A stretch of 12,506 bases of DNA from Thermomicrobiaceae bacterium (GTDB lineage: Bacteria > Chloroflexota > Chloroflexia > Thermomicrobiales > Thermomicrobiaceae), in the NCBI GenBank assembly GCA_007124395.1, contig SLFF01000218.1:1-12506 (forward strand), in the 5' to 3' direction. Below, piece after piece: positions 6,377 to 12,506 of the stretch (its first letter is position 1; each line of letters begins with the position of its first letter). Position numbers and translations under genes: made by a program. The notes beneath the pieces were generated by a model that worked only from the letters and a program-made list of their open reading frames with translations, did no database searches and was not told the origin of the DNA.

Positions 6377-6480
6377 GGCCCTCAACCCCGGCCCTGTCTC
6401 CCTCGAGGGGCGCAGAGTCGAGGACAACGAAAACTCTCTCCCCTCTCCCAGGATTGGGAGAGGGGGTGGGGGTGAGGGCC
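6377..6480. repeat. REP-like inverted repeat element in the cluster
   Basis: The outer arms GGCCCTCAACCCC (6377-6389) and GGGGGTGAGGGCC (6468-6480) are inverted copies with one mismatch. The middle holds a perfect 11-bp stem CCCCTCTCCCA/TGGGAGAGGGG (6440-6450/6455-6465) with loop GGAT, and a 10-bp palindrome CCCTCGAGGG lies between. Arms of the CCTCTCCCA/TGGGAGAGG type are common as dispersed intergenic repeats in many bacterial genomes. Placed between the permease and the first GNAT gene, the element could weaken or end read-through, or stabilise the upstream message. Copies elsewhere cannot be tested in this window. Confidence 0.65.
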
Positions 6481-6503
6481 ATAACACGAGAAAGGAAACA
6501 CCA

Positions 6504-7031
6504 ATGAAACCACCATTTCTGACCGGAGAGCGCGTCTACATTCGGGCGATGATCGAAGAGGACAAGAACTGCGCCGTTGCCTGGTACGACAGCGAGTTCC
6601 CGGTAAACGCAGTACGTGCCGAGAAGTTCATGCGGGAAGAGATCAAGGTGAGCTGGGCCGCTCGACGCAAGTACTTCGTAATCGTCAGGACCGACAACGA
6701 TCAGGTGATCGGCGGCATCAAGATGAAGACGTGGGACATGCGATCAGCTGATCTGGCGATTCGGATGGCCCCGCATCTTTCACCTGAAGATGCCGATGAC
6801 TACAAAGCCGATGCGATTCGCCTGTTCATACCGTGGATTCGCGACGAGCACGAGTACATGGCTCAGACCGTGGAGATCGCCGAGGACGAGCCACAGTGCA
6901 TCGCGGCGGCCGAGGAGCTGGATCTGTACTTCGGGGTTCGGTTCCGTGGCTATCTGCGTCGTCCGGGCAAGCGGATCGATCTGCGGGTCTACCAGGCACT
7001 GAACACGAACTGGGCTGTACCCGATGCGTAA
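6504..7031 (+). CDS. GNAT-like protein lacking the acetyl-CoA loop
   Basis: This 175-residue protein is related to the two GNAT proteins downstream. The N-terminus LTGERVYIRAMIEED (6-20) matches MIGERIYLRAFELDD of the next gene, and the C-terminal half can be aligned through to the final NTNW versus YDEW. At the place of the acetyl-CoA-binding motif (NPEYRGKGYGTEA in the neighbour) it has SPEDADDYKADA (93-104): all three glycines and the arginine are gone and the charge is reversed. The Asn-containing NTRSAAAL segment is replaced by DEPQCIAAA. It is therefore unlikely to be an acetyltransferase and may be a regulatory or binding subunit, perhaps pairing with its paralogues. AAAGG (6491-6495) lies 8 bases before the ATG. 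The frame is intact, so it is not an obvious pseudogene. It overlaps the next gene by 8 bases. Confidence 0.75.
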   Translation: MKPPFLTGERVYIRAMIEEDKNCAVAWYDSEFPVNAVRAEKFMREEIKVSWAARRKYFVIVRTDNDQVIGGIKMKTWDMRSADLAIRMAPHLSPEDADDYKADAIRLFIPWIRDEHEYMAQTVEIAEDEPQCIAAAEELDLYFGVRFRGYLRRPGKRIDLRVYQALNTNWAVPDA

Positions 7032-7614
7032 TCCCGTGATGATCGGTGAGCGCATCTACCTGCGGGCATTCGAGCTCGACGACGCCAGGGTGTTCGCCGA
7101 AGCCTCGCACTATGAGACCGAAACGTTCATGGATCGAGGACGAACACCGCACAGTCCTCTGGTGCAGGAGCATCTGATCAGGGAGGCCTATGCCCAGCCT
7201 CTGCAGGACGGCGAACTTCAGTTTGTTATCTGCTTGAAGGAGTCTCACGAGGCTATCGGTCTGATCGCAATCGATCATATCGATCTGATCAACGGAACGT
7301 CAGAGACCGGCACCCGGTTCCACAACCCGGAATACCGGGGCAAGGGATACGGAACCGAGGCGAAACATCTGATTCTGGAATATGCCTTTCACCGGCTGCA
7401 TCTGGAACGGGTTGTCTCGTTCGTCTTCGAACCAAACACGCGCTCGGCCGCCGCGCTCGACAAACAGGGTTACCAACCGGCCGGCCGGGTCAAGTACAAC
7501 GACATCAAGGATGGAATGATCCGGGACATGCTGGTATTCGATCTCACTTATGACGAATGGCTGGCGGCACGAGAACGCTGGCAGCAGAAACAGCAGCGTC
7601 AAACGAAGCAGTAA
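7024..7614 (+). CDS. GNAT family N-acetyltransferase (RimJ/RimL-like)
   Basis: This 196-residue protein transfers an acetyl group from acetyl-CoA to an amine, judging by its family. It carries the acetyl-CoA loop RGKGYGT (105-111) followed by the helix EAKHLILEYAF, and the motif-B region NTRSAAALDKQGY (138-150), with Asn138 and Tyr150 at the usual functional positions. The N-terminus GERIYLRAFELDD is the typical RimJ/RimL-like beginning. The polar tail (WQQKQQRQTKQ) follows the domain. The start overlaps the stop of the preceding gene by 8 bases and has no clear Shine-Dalgarno, so translation is probably coupled. It is close to the next gene product (roughly 60-65% identical by eye). Substrate unknown: a small molecule, an antibiotic or a protein N-terminus are all possible. 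Confidence 0.88.
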   Translation: MRNPVMIGERIYLRAFELDDARVFAEASHYETETFMDRGRTPHSPLVQEHLIREAYAQPLQDGELQFVICLKESHEAIGLIAIDHIDLINGTSETGTRFHNPEYRGKGYGTEAKHLILEYAFHRLHLERVVSFVFEPNTRSAAALDKQGYQPAGRVKYNDIKDGMIRDMLVFDLTYDEWLAARERWQQKQQRQTKQ

Positions 7615-7641
7615 TCAATAAGACAGGTTGGGAGGTGGAAT

Positions 7642-8241
7642 ATGAAGAATCCAGTGCTGGTGAGTGAGCGAGTCTATCTGAGGCCGTTCGAGGTCGATGA
7701 TGCGAAGGAGCTCGCTGAAGCATCTCACTACGAAACGGATACGTTCATGGAACGCGGGCGGGATCTGGGTAGCCCGCTTGCCTTTGAAAACTACATCAAG
7801 GAGCTCTACGAGAAGCAGCCGACAGACGGTGAGATCCAGTTCGCGGTCTGTCTGACCGAGAACGACGAGTGTATCGGGATGATCGGTCTCGAGTTCGTCG
7901 ATCTCATCAACGGCGTGGCCGAAACGGGAAGCTGGTTCCACAATCCGGAGTACCGGAACAAGGGCTACGGAACGGAAGCCAAGCACCTGATTCTGGAGTA
8001 CGCCTTTCATCGGCTGCATCTGGAGCGGATCATCTCGATCGTCTTCGAGCCAAACACGCGCTCGGCTGCGGCCCTGGCGAAACAGGGCTACAAGCCGGCC
8101 GGTCGGCTGAAGTACGACGACCTCAAGGATGGCCGCTATCAGGACCTGCTGGTGTTCGATCTGTTGCGAGAGGACTGGCTATCCTATCGGGAACAGTGGC
8201 GCGCTGAGCAGGAACGTCGAAAACAGGAACTACAGGCATAA
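7642..8241 (+). CDS. GNAT family N-acetyltransferase, paralogue of its neighbour
   Basis: This 199-residue acetyltransferase is a tandem duplicate of the gene before it. Both share, without a change, the stretch KGYGTEAKHLILEYAFHRL and FEPNTRSAAAL; differences cluster at residues 40-60 and in the tail, where substrate contacts are likely. The acetyl-CoA loop is RNKGYGT, and the NTRSAAALAKQGY segment is intact, so the enzyme should be active. GGGAGG (7630-7635) lies 6 bases before the ATG, a strong independent ribosome-binding site unlike that of its neighbour. The gap to the previous gene is 27 bases. It is the last gene of the exporter cluster; a terminator follows 39 bases later. The charged C-terminus (REQWRAEQERRKQELQA) probably forms a helix. 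Confidence 0.9.
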   Translation: MKNPVLVSERVYLRPFEVDDAKELAEASHYETDTFMERGRDLGSPLAFENYIKELYEKQPTDGEIQFAVCLTENDECIGMIGLEFVDLINGVAETGSWFHNPEYRNKGYGTEAKHLILEYAFHRLHLERIISIVFEPNTRSAAALAKQGYKPAGRLKYDDLKDGRYQDLLVFDLLREDWLSYREQWRAEQERRKQELQA

Positions 8242-8280
8242 CGCGATAAACGAAGCACGAACACAGCACGATCTTTCACC

Positions 8281-8317
8281 AACGGCCCGACCACTCCCCT
8301 GGTCGGGTCGTTCTTTT
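8281..8317 (+). terminator. Intrinsic terminator ending the exporter/GNAT cluster
   Basis: AACGGCCCGACCA (8281-8293) pairs with TGGTCGGGTCGTT (8300-8312) as a 13-bp stem with one G-U pair and loop CTCCCC, followed by CTTTT (8313-8317). It lies 39 bases after the last GNAT stop codon. Confidence 0.85.
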
Positions 8318-8470
8318 CCGGGCTTCTAGAGCAGTTTTCGTTTATGTTGACGGTAGATTGGGCAGCTCCGTCTGCCCCTGTCAACCAGACCGGTTCGCTG
8401 GGCTGGGCGACACGGAGGTCGCCGACTACCAGTCGCCAACGTCATAGCAACGCGGTCTAAATGCATGCGT
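8318..8470. other. Intergenic region with nested hairpins between convergent genes
   Basis: No gene is seen here. GTTGAC (8346-8351) and GTCAAC (8380-8385) enclose an inner stem GGGCAG/CTGCCC (8360-8365/8372-8377). A second hairpin GGCGAC/GTCGCC lies at 8406-8423, with a further copy of GTCGCC at 8432-8437. Either could end transcription of the response regulator gene on the minus strand, but no T-run follows. Confidence 0.4.
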
Positions 8471-9124
8471 TTATGGCTGTTCTGGAGGCTCAACCAGTCG
8501 GTGACGTAGCGCGTAGGCGATCACCTGTGCCCGGTTCTGGACGTGGAGTTTGTCCAGGATGTTGCGCAGGTGGTACTTGACGGTGTTCTCACTGACTACC
8601 AGTTGTTCGGCGAGTTCTTTATTGCTGGTGACCCCCTGAACCAGGAGTTCCAGCACCTCTCGCTCACGCTCGGTGAGCATGGAATCTGGCTTCTGATCCT
8701 TCGGCACTTCCGGTTTAGCGAACTCACGCAGCACCTTGCGAGCGAGGCCCGGCGTGAGGGCTGGTTCTCCACGGGTGACGCCATCCAGCAGTTCGAAGAA
8801 CTGGCTTGCTTCCAGATTCTTGGGGATGAATCCCTGCGCACCGGATTTGATTGCCTCGAAGAGATCGGCATCGTCTTCCGAAGCGGTTACCACCACCACG
8901 CGAGTATCGGATTCATCGGCGGTCAACACGCGGGTAGCATCCAGCCCGCCCATTTCCGGCATGGTGAGATCCATCAGCACAATATCCGGCTTGAAATGGC
9001 GAGTCATCTCTACCGCTTGCTTGCCATTCTTCGCCTCGGCCACTACATCGACCCCACGCGCTTCCAGCAGGCTCTTGAGCCCATCCCGGAAGAGCAAGTG
9101 GTCATCAGCGATTACGACCCTCAC
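8471..9124 (-). CDS. NarL/FixJ-type response regulator with LuxR-type HTH
   Basis: This roughly 217-residue regulator is the output of the overlapping kinase gene. Counting from the ATG at 9130, the receiver has the acidic pair D9-D10 (IADDH), phospho-acceptor Asp54 (VLMDLTMPEMGG), Thr82 and Lys104 (FIPKN). The LuxR-type helix-turn-helix covers about 152-212, with LTEREREVLELLVQG and the recognition region SENTVKYHLRNILDKL. Phosphorylation by the kinase should promote dimerisation and DNA binding. The GTG at 9124 was preferred because AGGAG (9135-9131 on the minus strand) is 6 bases before it; the ATG at 9130 touches that site directly. Either start overlaps the kinase coding region by about 20-26 bases, so the two are cotranscribed and probably coupled. 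The target genes are unknown. Confidence 0.92.
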   Translation of the reverse strand: MRVVIADDHLLFRDGLKSLLEARGVDVVAEAKNGKQAVEMTRHFKPDIVLMDLTMPEMGGLDATRVLTADESDTRVVVVTASEDDADLFEAIKSGAQGFIPKNLEASQFFELLDGVTRGEPALTPGLARKVLREFAKPEVPKDQKPDSMLTEREREVLELLVQGVTSNKELAEQLVVSENTVKYHLRNILDKLHVQNRAQVIAYALRHRLVEPPEQP

Positions 9125-10556
9125 GGTCATCTCCTGTCGTCTGTCTGGCCTGCACCTGTGCGGGAAGATACCCGGTTACCACTGTGCCGGAGCCACGCTC
9201 GGATTCGATCTCCAGCCATCCACCCACCGCAACGGCACGCTCTCGCATGATCGAGAGGCCAAATCGCGGGATGGAGCGTCGCTCGAACGTTTGCGGATCG
9301 AACCCGGACCCCTCATCGGTAATCCGGATCAGCACCCCATTATCCTGTTCCTGCAGCTCCACCGTTGCCCGGCTTGCTCCGGAGTGTTTCCGGACATTGG
9401 AGAGTGCTTCCTGCACAATCCGTAGTAATTGTAGTTCGCTGATTGAGGAAAGCGCATCTACGGCCCGGCCGCTGTATTCAATCGACAAGTCTACCTGTAA
9501 ACCAGTCTGATCCTGCCAGCGCTCGATGAAGTCAGTGATCGCGCCAACAACACCCTGCTCCAGTTCACTGGCGGTGCGTAGCCCCAGAATGCCCTCTCGT
9601 ACATCATTGTAGGCCTCCCGGGCAGCTTTTGAGAGCTGCTGCAGGTGTTCGCGGCCACGCTCGGTATCACCGTTGAGCAGGAACTGATCGGCTGCCTGTG
9701 CCTTGGTGTTCACGTAGCCGAGCAATTGAGCCAGGCTGTCGTGCATCTCCCGGGCGAGTCGTCCGCGCTCCTCGGTGATCGCCATCGCCTGTACCTGACG
9801 ATGGAGCCGGGCGTTGTCGATCGCCAGCGCGGCCTGAGTGGCGAAGCGGGCAAGTGTGTCCTCGTCGGAGATGTTGAAGGAGTCGTCGTCCATCTTCTCG
9901 GTGAGGTAGAGATTGCCGACCACGGTGTCCTGCACCAGAATCGGCACCGCCAGCAGGCTCTTCATCGGTGGATGATGCGGTGGAAAACCGGCCGATGCCG
10001 GGTGAGTGGCGAGATCGTCGAGTCGCAACCGCTCCCCCTGATCCAGCACCAGTCCCAGCAGTCCCTGTCCGCGGGGAATCGGGCCGATCGCCTCCCGTTG
10101 CTCCGCCGTGATGCCAGAGGTCAGGAACGCTTCGATACCGCCACCCTCGTGGACCAGCGACAGCGCACCATACCGGGCTCCCACCAGTTCCCGGGCCTGT
10201 TCGACCACTTTCTGCAGGACAACTTCCAGATCGAGTGCGCTGGTGACATCGAGCCCGGCCTGGTGTAGCAGCCAGAGCTCACGGTTCTGCTGCGCCAGGC
10301 GATCCTGCATTCGGCCGATCACTGAGAAGATCATCTGAGCGAAGAGATAGGTCCCGATCAGCACCACTATGAGCAGCAGCAGGTAGCCGACCCAGCCCTC
10401 GACAGTCGACGGCAGCAGGACCTGACGAACCAGCTCCAGCGCCACCAGGAAGAGCAATGGAGCGAGAATCGCCAGCCATTTCAACCGAACGAGGCTGTCC
10501 GGATCTCCGGCACGGGGTATCTGCAATGTACGGTCTTCAATCCATCGACGTATCAT
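9105..10556 (-). CDS. Membrane histidine kinase with DosS-like GAF domain
   Basis: This 483-residue sensor kinase has two membrane segments (about 27-47 and 55-79), a short coiled linker (83-98), one GAF domain (about 107-248), a HisKA_3 dimerisation domain with phospho-acceptor His272 (LAREMHDSLAQLLG), and a HATPase domain with the N-box EALSNVRKHS (Asn387) and G-box DEGSGFD (414-420). The GAF domain resembles DosS/DevS and DosT: HPASAGFPPHHPPMKS (185-200) and GNLYLTEK (214-221). By comparison with DosS recalled from memory, His195 falls at the heme-ligand position (His149) and Tyr217 at the distal Tyr171, so it may sense O2, NO, CO or redox state. DosS itself has two GAF domains and no membrane anchor. 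The partner regulator gene overlaps its 3' end. GGAG lies only 2 bases before the ATG, so the exact start is a little uncertain. Confidence 0.9.
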   Translation of the reverse strand: MIRRWIEDRTLQIPRAGDPDSLVRLKWLAILAPLLFLVALELVRQVLLPSTVEGWVGYLLLLIVVLIGTYLFAQMIFSVIGRMQDRLAQQNRELWLLHQAGLDVTSALDLEVVLQKVVEQARELVGARYGALSLVHEGGGIEAFLTSGITAEQREAIGPIPRGQGLLGLVLDQGERLRLDDLATHPASAGFPPHHPPMKSLLAVPILVQDTVVGNLYLTEKMDDDSFNISDEDTLARFATQAALAIDNARLHRQVQAMAITEERGRLAREMHDSLAQLLGYVNTKAQAADQFLLNGDTERGREHLQQLSKAAREAYNDVREGILGLRTASELEQGVVGAITDFIERWQDQTGLQVDLSIEYSGRAVDALSSISELQLLRIVQEALSNVRKHSGASRATVELQEQDNGVLIRITDEGSGFDPQTFERRSIPRFGLSIMRERAVAVGGWLEIESERGSGTVVTGYLPAQVQARQTTGDDREGRNR

Positions 10557-10730
10557 GACTCCAGCCCTGCTCAGTCCCAGCTTCGGTGCCCATCAGAATA
10601 CTCGCCCAGACAGATGGCGACCACACCCATTCGGGCGGGATTACCGCGTGGTCACGATATCACCACACGCTGTCGCGGAATTGCTACCATTCCGTGGGTA
10701 TCGGGCAGGGCCGCTCAGGAGTAACTGACG
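10557..10730. promoter_or_regulatory. Divergent intergenic region with a weak dyad
   Basis: This region must hold the promoters of the kinase gene (minus) and the membrane protein gene (plus). The dyad GTGGT-N9-ACCAC (10648-10666) is a possible operator. Plus-strand TACCAT (10685-10690) and minus-strand TATTCT (10600-10595) are possible -10 boxes, but neither has a good -35 partner. Confidence 0.3.
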
Positions 10731-12506
10731 TTGCAGCAATCAGACCACGATCAGCAGTCAAGCACCGAACAGACCGATTCGGCACCAGCGCTGGTGCCGT
10801 GGTGGCAGCGTGATCCCTGGCTTCATGTCTGGGTGCTCGGTCTGTTTCTGGTATTCACCATCGGGATGACCTGGCCACTGGCCAGACACATGACCGATAC
10901 GCTGGTGAGCTGGGGCGACCCGGTCTTTCAGGCATGGACGATGGCCTGGAACGTCCACGCCTGGAGCACCAATCCGCTGGACGTGTTCAATGCAAACATC
11001 CTCTATCCCTATCGGAACACGCTGGCGTACTCCGATCATCTCTTCGGTCAGACGATCTTCGTCGCGCCAATCATTGCGCTGTTCGACACGCCGATTCTAG
11101 CCGACAACATCTCCAGATTCATTGCCCTGACGCTGACCGGGTTCTTCACCTATCTGCTGGTCTACGATCTCACCGGCAGCCGGGTTGCCGGAATCGTAGC
11201 CGGGTTTGCCTACGCCTTCATCCCGAACCGTATGGCACATATCGAGCATCTGAACATCCTGACTGCCCAGTATCTGCCGCTGATTCTGCTGGCCGCGAGA
11301 CGAGCACTGATCCATCGCTCGACCAGGTGGGCCATCGCGCTCGGAGGCGTGTTGTTCATTCAGGGGATCTCCGGGGTCTATTTCCTCTATTTTTCCGGAA
11401 TCCTGTTGCTGGTGATCTTCGTGGCCTGGCTGATCAAGGATCACTCCCGGGAAACGCTGATCATGTTGGGCAAGATGATCGGTATCTGTGCCATCGCCGC
11501 GGTGATGCTGGTGCCCTCACTCTGGCCGTATCAGGTTGTAAGTCAGGATCTCGGCATCGTCCGCACTCAGGCAGATGTCAAGCTCTGGAGTGCCGTCCGC
11601 AGCGACTATCTGTCCGTTCATCCGAACAACCGCCTGTACGGTGACTGGCTCGGCGGGAACTATCACCGCCACCTGGAGCAGGATCTCTTTCCGGGGTTCC
11701 TGCTGGTTATCCTCGCAATCGTCGGGCTGTTCTATACCCGGCTCGTCTGGGAACGCTGGATGCTGCTGGGGCTGACGGCGTTTTCGTTTCTGCTGAGCTT
11801 CGGGGTGATCTTCACGCTGCTCGACCGGGAGTACACCAACCCGTATGTGCTGTTCTATGAGATCGTGCCGGGATTCCAGGCGATCCGGGTAGCTGCCCGC
11901 TTCGGCGGTCATCTGGCGACGCTCGGACTGGCCGGGCTGGCCGGTTTGGGTGTGGCGCTGATCGTCCAGCAAGTCAGAGCCCGGATGCCTGATCTACGGC
12001 GCGGGCAGATTGCCTCAATCGGGGTTGGGGTGCTCTGCCTGACGATCATGACCGCGGAATACTCACACAACATGGACCTGCCCGGCCCGTTGCCGACCTC
12101 GCTGGAAGATGTCGATCGCCCGGACTACGAATGGCTTGCCGAGCACCAGCCGATCACGCTGGAGCTGCCGATGGGCGAAGGTGATGTCGCATCGGCCTGG
12201 CCGAACTTCTGGTCCACGATGCACTGGAGCCAGGTGGTCAACGGCTACAGCGCCATTGCGCCACCGGCGTACTACATCTTCCGGGATCGCATGAGCCAGT
12301 TTCCGCAGGAGGATACGGTCGAGCTCCTGCAGGGAATGGGTGTCGAGGCCGTCGTCTACCATACCGAGCCGGAGGTCCCGATCGACGACGATCCGGTGCT
12401 TCAAGCGATTCTGGATGTTCCAGAGCTGACCGAGCAGGTTGGCTATCCGGACTATGTCTGGACGCTGGAACAGGATCCATGGATGTGGCGACTGGTAGAT
12501 CAGATC
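10731..12506 (+). CDS. GT-C-like polytopic membrane protein, 3' end outside the window
   Basis: The frame is open from a TTG at 10731 to the last base, 592 codons without a stop. The start is supported by AGGAG (10717-10721) 9 bases upstream and an in-frame TAA at 10722-10724 just before it. After a polar N-terminus (about 1-30) there are many hydrophobic segments up to about residue 445, then a soluble C-terminal domain. The first outside loop has WGDPVFQAW (Asp63), as in lipid-phosphosugar-using GT-C glycosyltransferases, where an acidic residue in this loop is catalytic. The soluble part has features such as ITLELPMGEGD (about 475-485) and NGYSAIAPPAYY, seen in YfhO-like and related membrane proteins. 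It probably transfers a sugar to a lipid or protein on the outer face of the membrane, but donor and acceptor are unknown. Confidence 0.75.
   Translation, partial: MQQSDHDQQSSTEQTDSAPALVPWWQRDPWLHVWVLGLFLVFTIGMTWPLARHMTDTLVSWGDPVFQAWTMAWNVHAWSTNPLDVFNANILYPYRNTLAYSDHLFGQTIFVAPIIALFDTPILADNISRFIALTLTGFFTYLLVYDLTGSRVAGIVAGFAYAFIPNRMAHIEHLNILTAQYLPLILLAARRALIHRSTRWAIALGGVLFIQGISGVYFLYFSGILLLVIFVAWLIKDHSRETLIMLGKMIGICAIAAVMLVPSLWPYQVVSQDLGIVRTQADVKLWSAVRSDYLSVHPNNRLYGDWLGGNYHRHLEQDLFPGFLLVILAIVGLFYTRLVWERWMLLGLTAFSFLLSFGVIFTLLDREYTNPYVLFYEIVPGFQAIRVAARFGGHLATLGLAGLAGLGVALIVQQVRARMPDLRRGQIASIGVGVLCLTIMTAEYSHNMDLPGPLPTSLEDVDRPDYEWLAEHQPITLELPMGEGDVASAWPNFWSTMHWSQVVNGYSAIAPPAYYIFRDRMSQFPQEDTVELLQGMGVEAVVYHTEPEVPIDDDPVLQAILDVPELTEQVGYPDYVWTLEQDPWMWRLVDQI

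Noticed and set aside
9105..9425. Plus-strand frames opposite the kinase and regulator genes
   Set aside because: Compositional shadows: both minus-strand proteins have full motif sets in this region.
10934..11644. Plus-strand frame of 236 codons
   Set aside because: It lies out of frame inside the GT-C-like gene, and its product is rich in Arg/Ser/His without membrane segments.
1..12506. CRISPR arrays, tRNA or rRNA genes, phage genes, origin-like sequences
   Set aside because: No regularly spaced direct repeats, cloverleaf-like segments, rRNA motifs, phage structural genes or clustered DnaA boxes were seen.

Overview
The window is about 12.5 kb of moderately GC-rich bacterial DNA. The best guess for the host is a member of the Chloroflexota, perhaps Thermomicrobia/Sphaerobacter-like. 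The hints are a Tat-type lipoprotein solute-binding protein, a DosS-type GAF histidine kinase with a LuxR-type regulator, and a GT-C-like membrane protein. No rRNA or single-copy marker is present, so this placement is inference and is weak.

Layout. (1) 1-1250: an insertion sequence with a zinc-ribbon DDE transposase, 10-bp terminal inverted repeats at both ends, and a long hairpin that hides the transposase ribosome-binding site. (2) 1265-3195: a promoter, a 5'-UTR hairpin and a gene for a lipoprotein peptide-type ABC solute-binding protein with a very acidic linker; no permease or ATPase for it is in view. (3) 3262-3289: a strong hairpin between convergent genes, then an alpha/beta hydrolase on the minus strand (3336-4163). 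(4) 4206-4287: two divergent promoters, each with a perfect TTGACA box. (5) 4294-4598: a long structured leader with a possible 45-residue uORF, a possible antiterminator and a good intrinsic terminator directly before the next gene. (6) 4599-8241: a same-strand cluster of an ABC-2 exporter (ATPase and permease), a REP-like inverted repeat, and three related GNAT genes, the first of which has lost the acetyl-CoA-binding motif. An intrinsic terminator at 8281-8317 closes the cluster. (7) 8471-10556, minus strand: a NarL-type response regulator and its overlapping histidine kinase, whose GAF domain keeps the heme-ligand and distal-tyrosine positions of mycobacterial DosS. (8) 10731 to the end: a large membrane protein of GT-C glycosyltransferase type, TTG start, running off the window.

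Functional reading. The most interesting block is 4259-8317. A promoter with an attenuator-like leader controls an exporter of unknown substrate together with two apparently intact acetyltransferases and one acetyltransferase-like protein without its cofactor loop. This could be an inducible export-and-modification module, for example against a toxic small molecule, but the substrate and the inducer cannot be read from the sequence. The second point of interest is a membrane-anchored kinase that may sense oxygen, NO, CO or redox state through heme. Tools were not available; the structures and motif alignments were made by eye.
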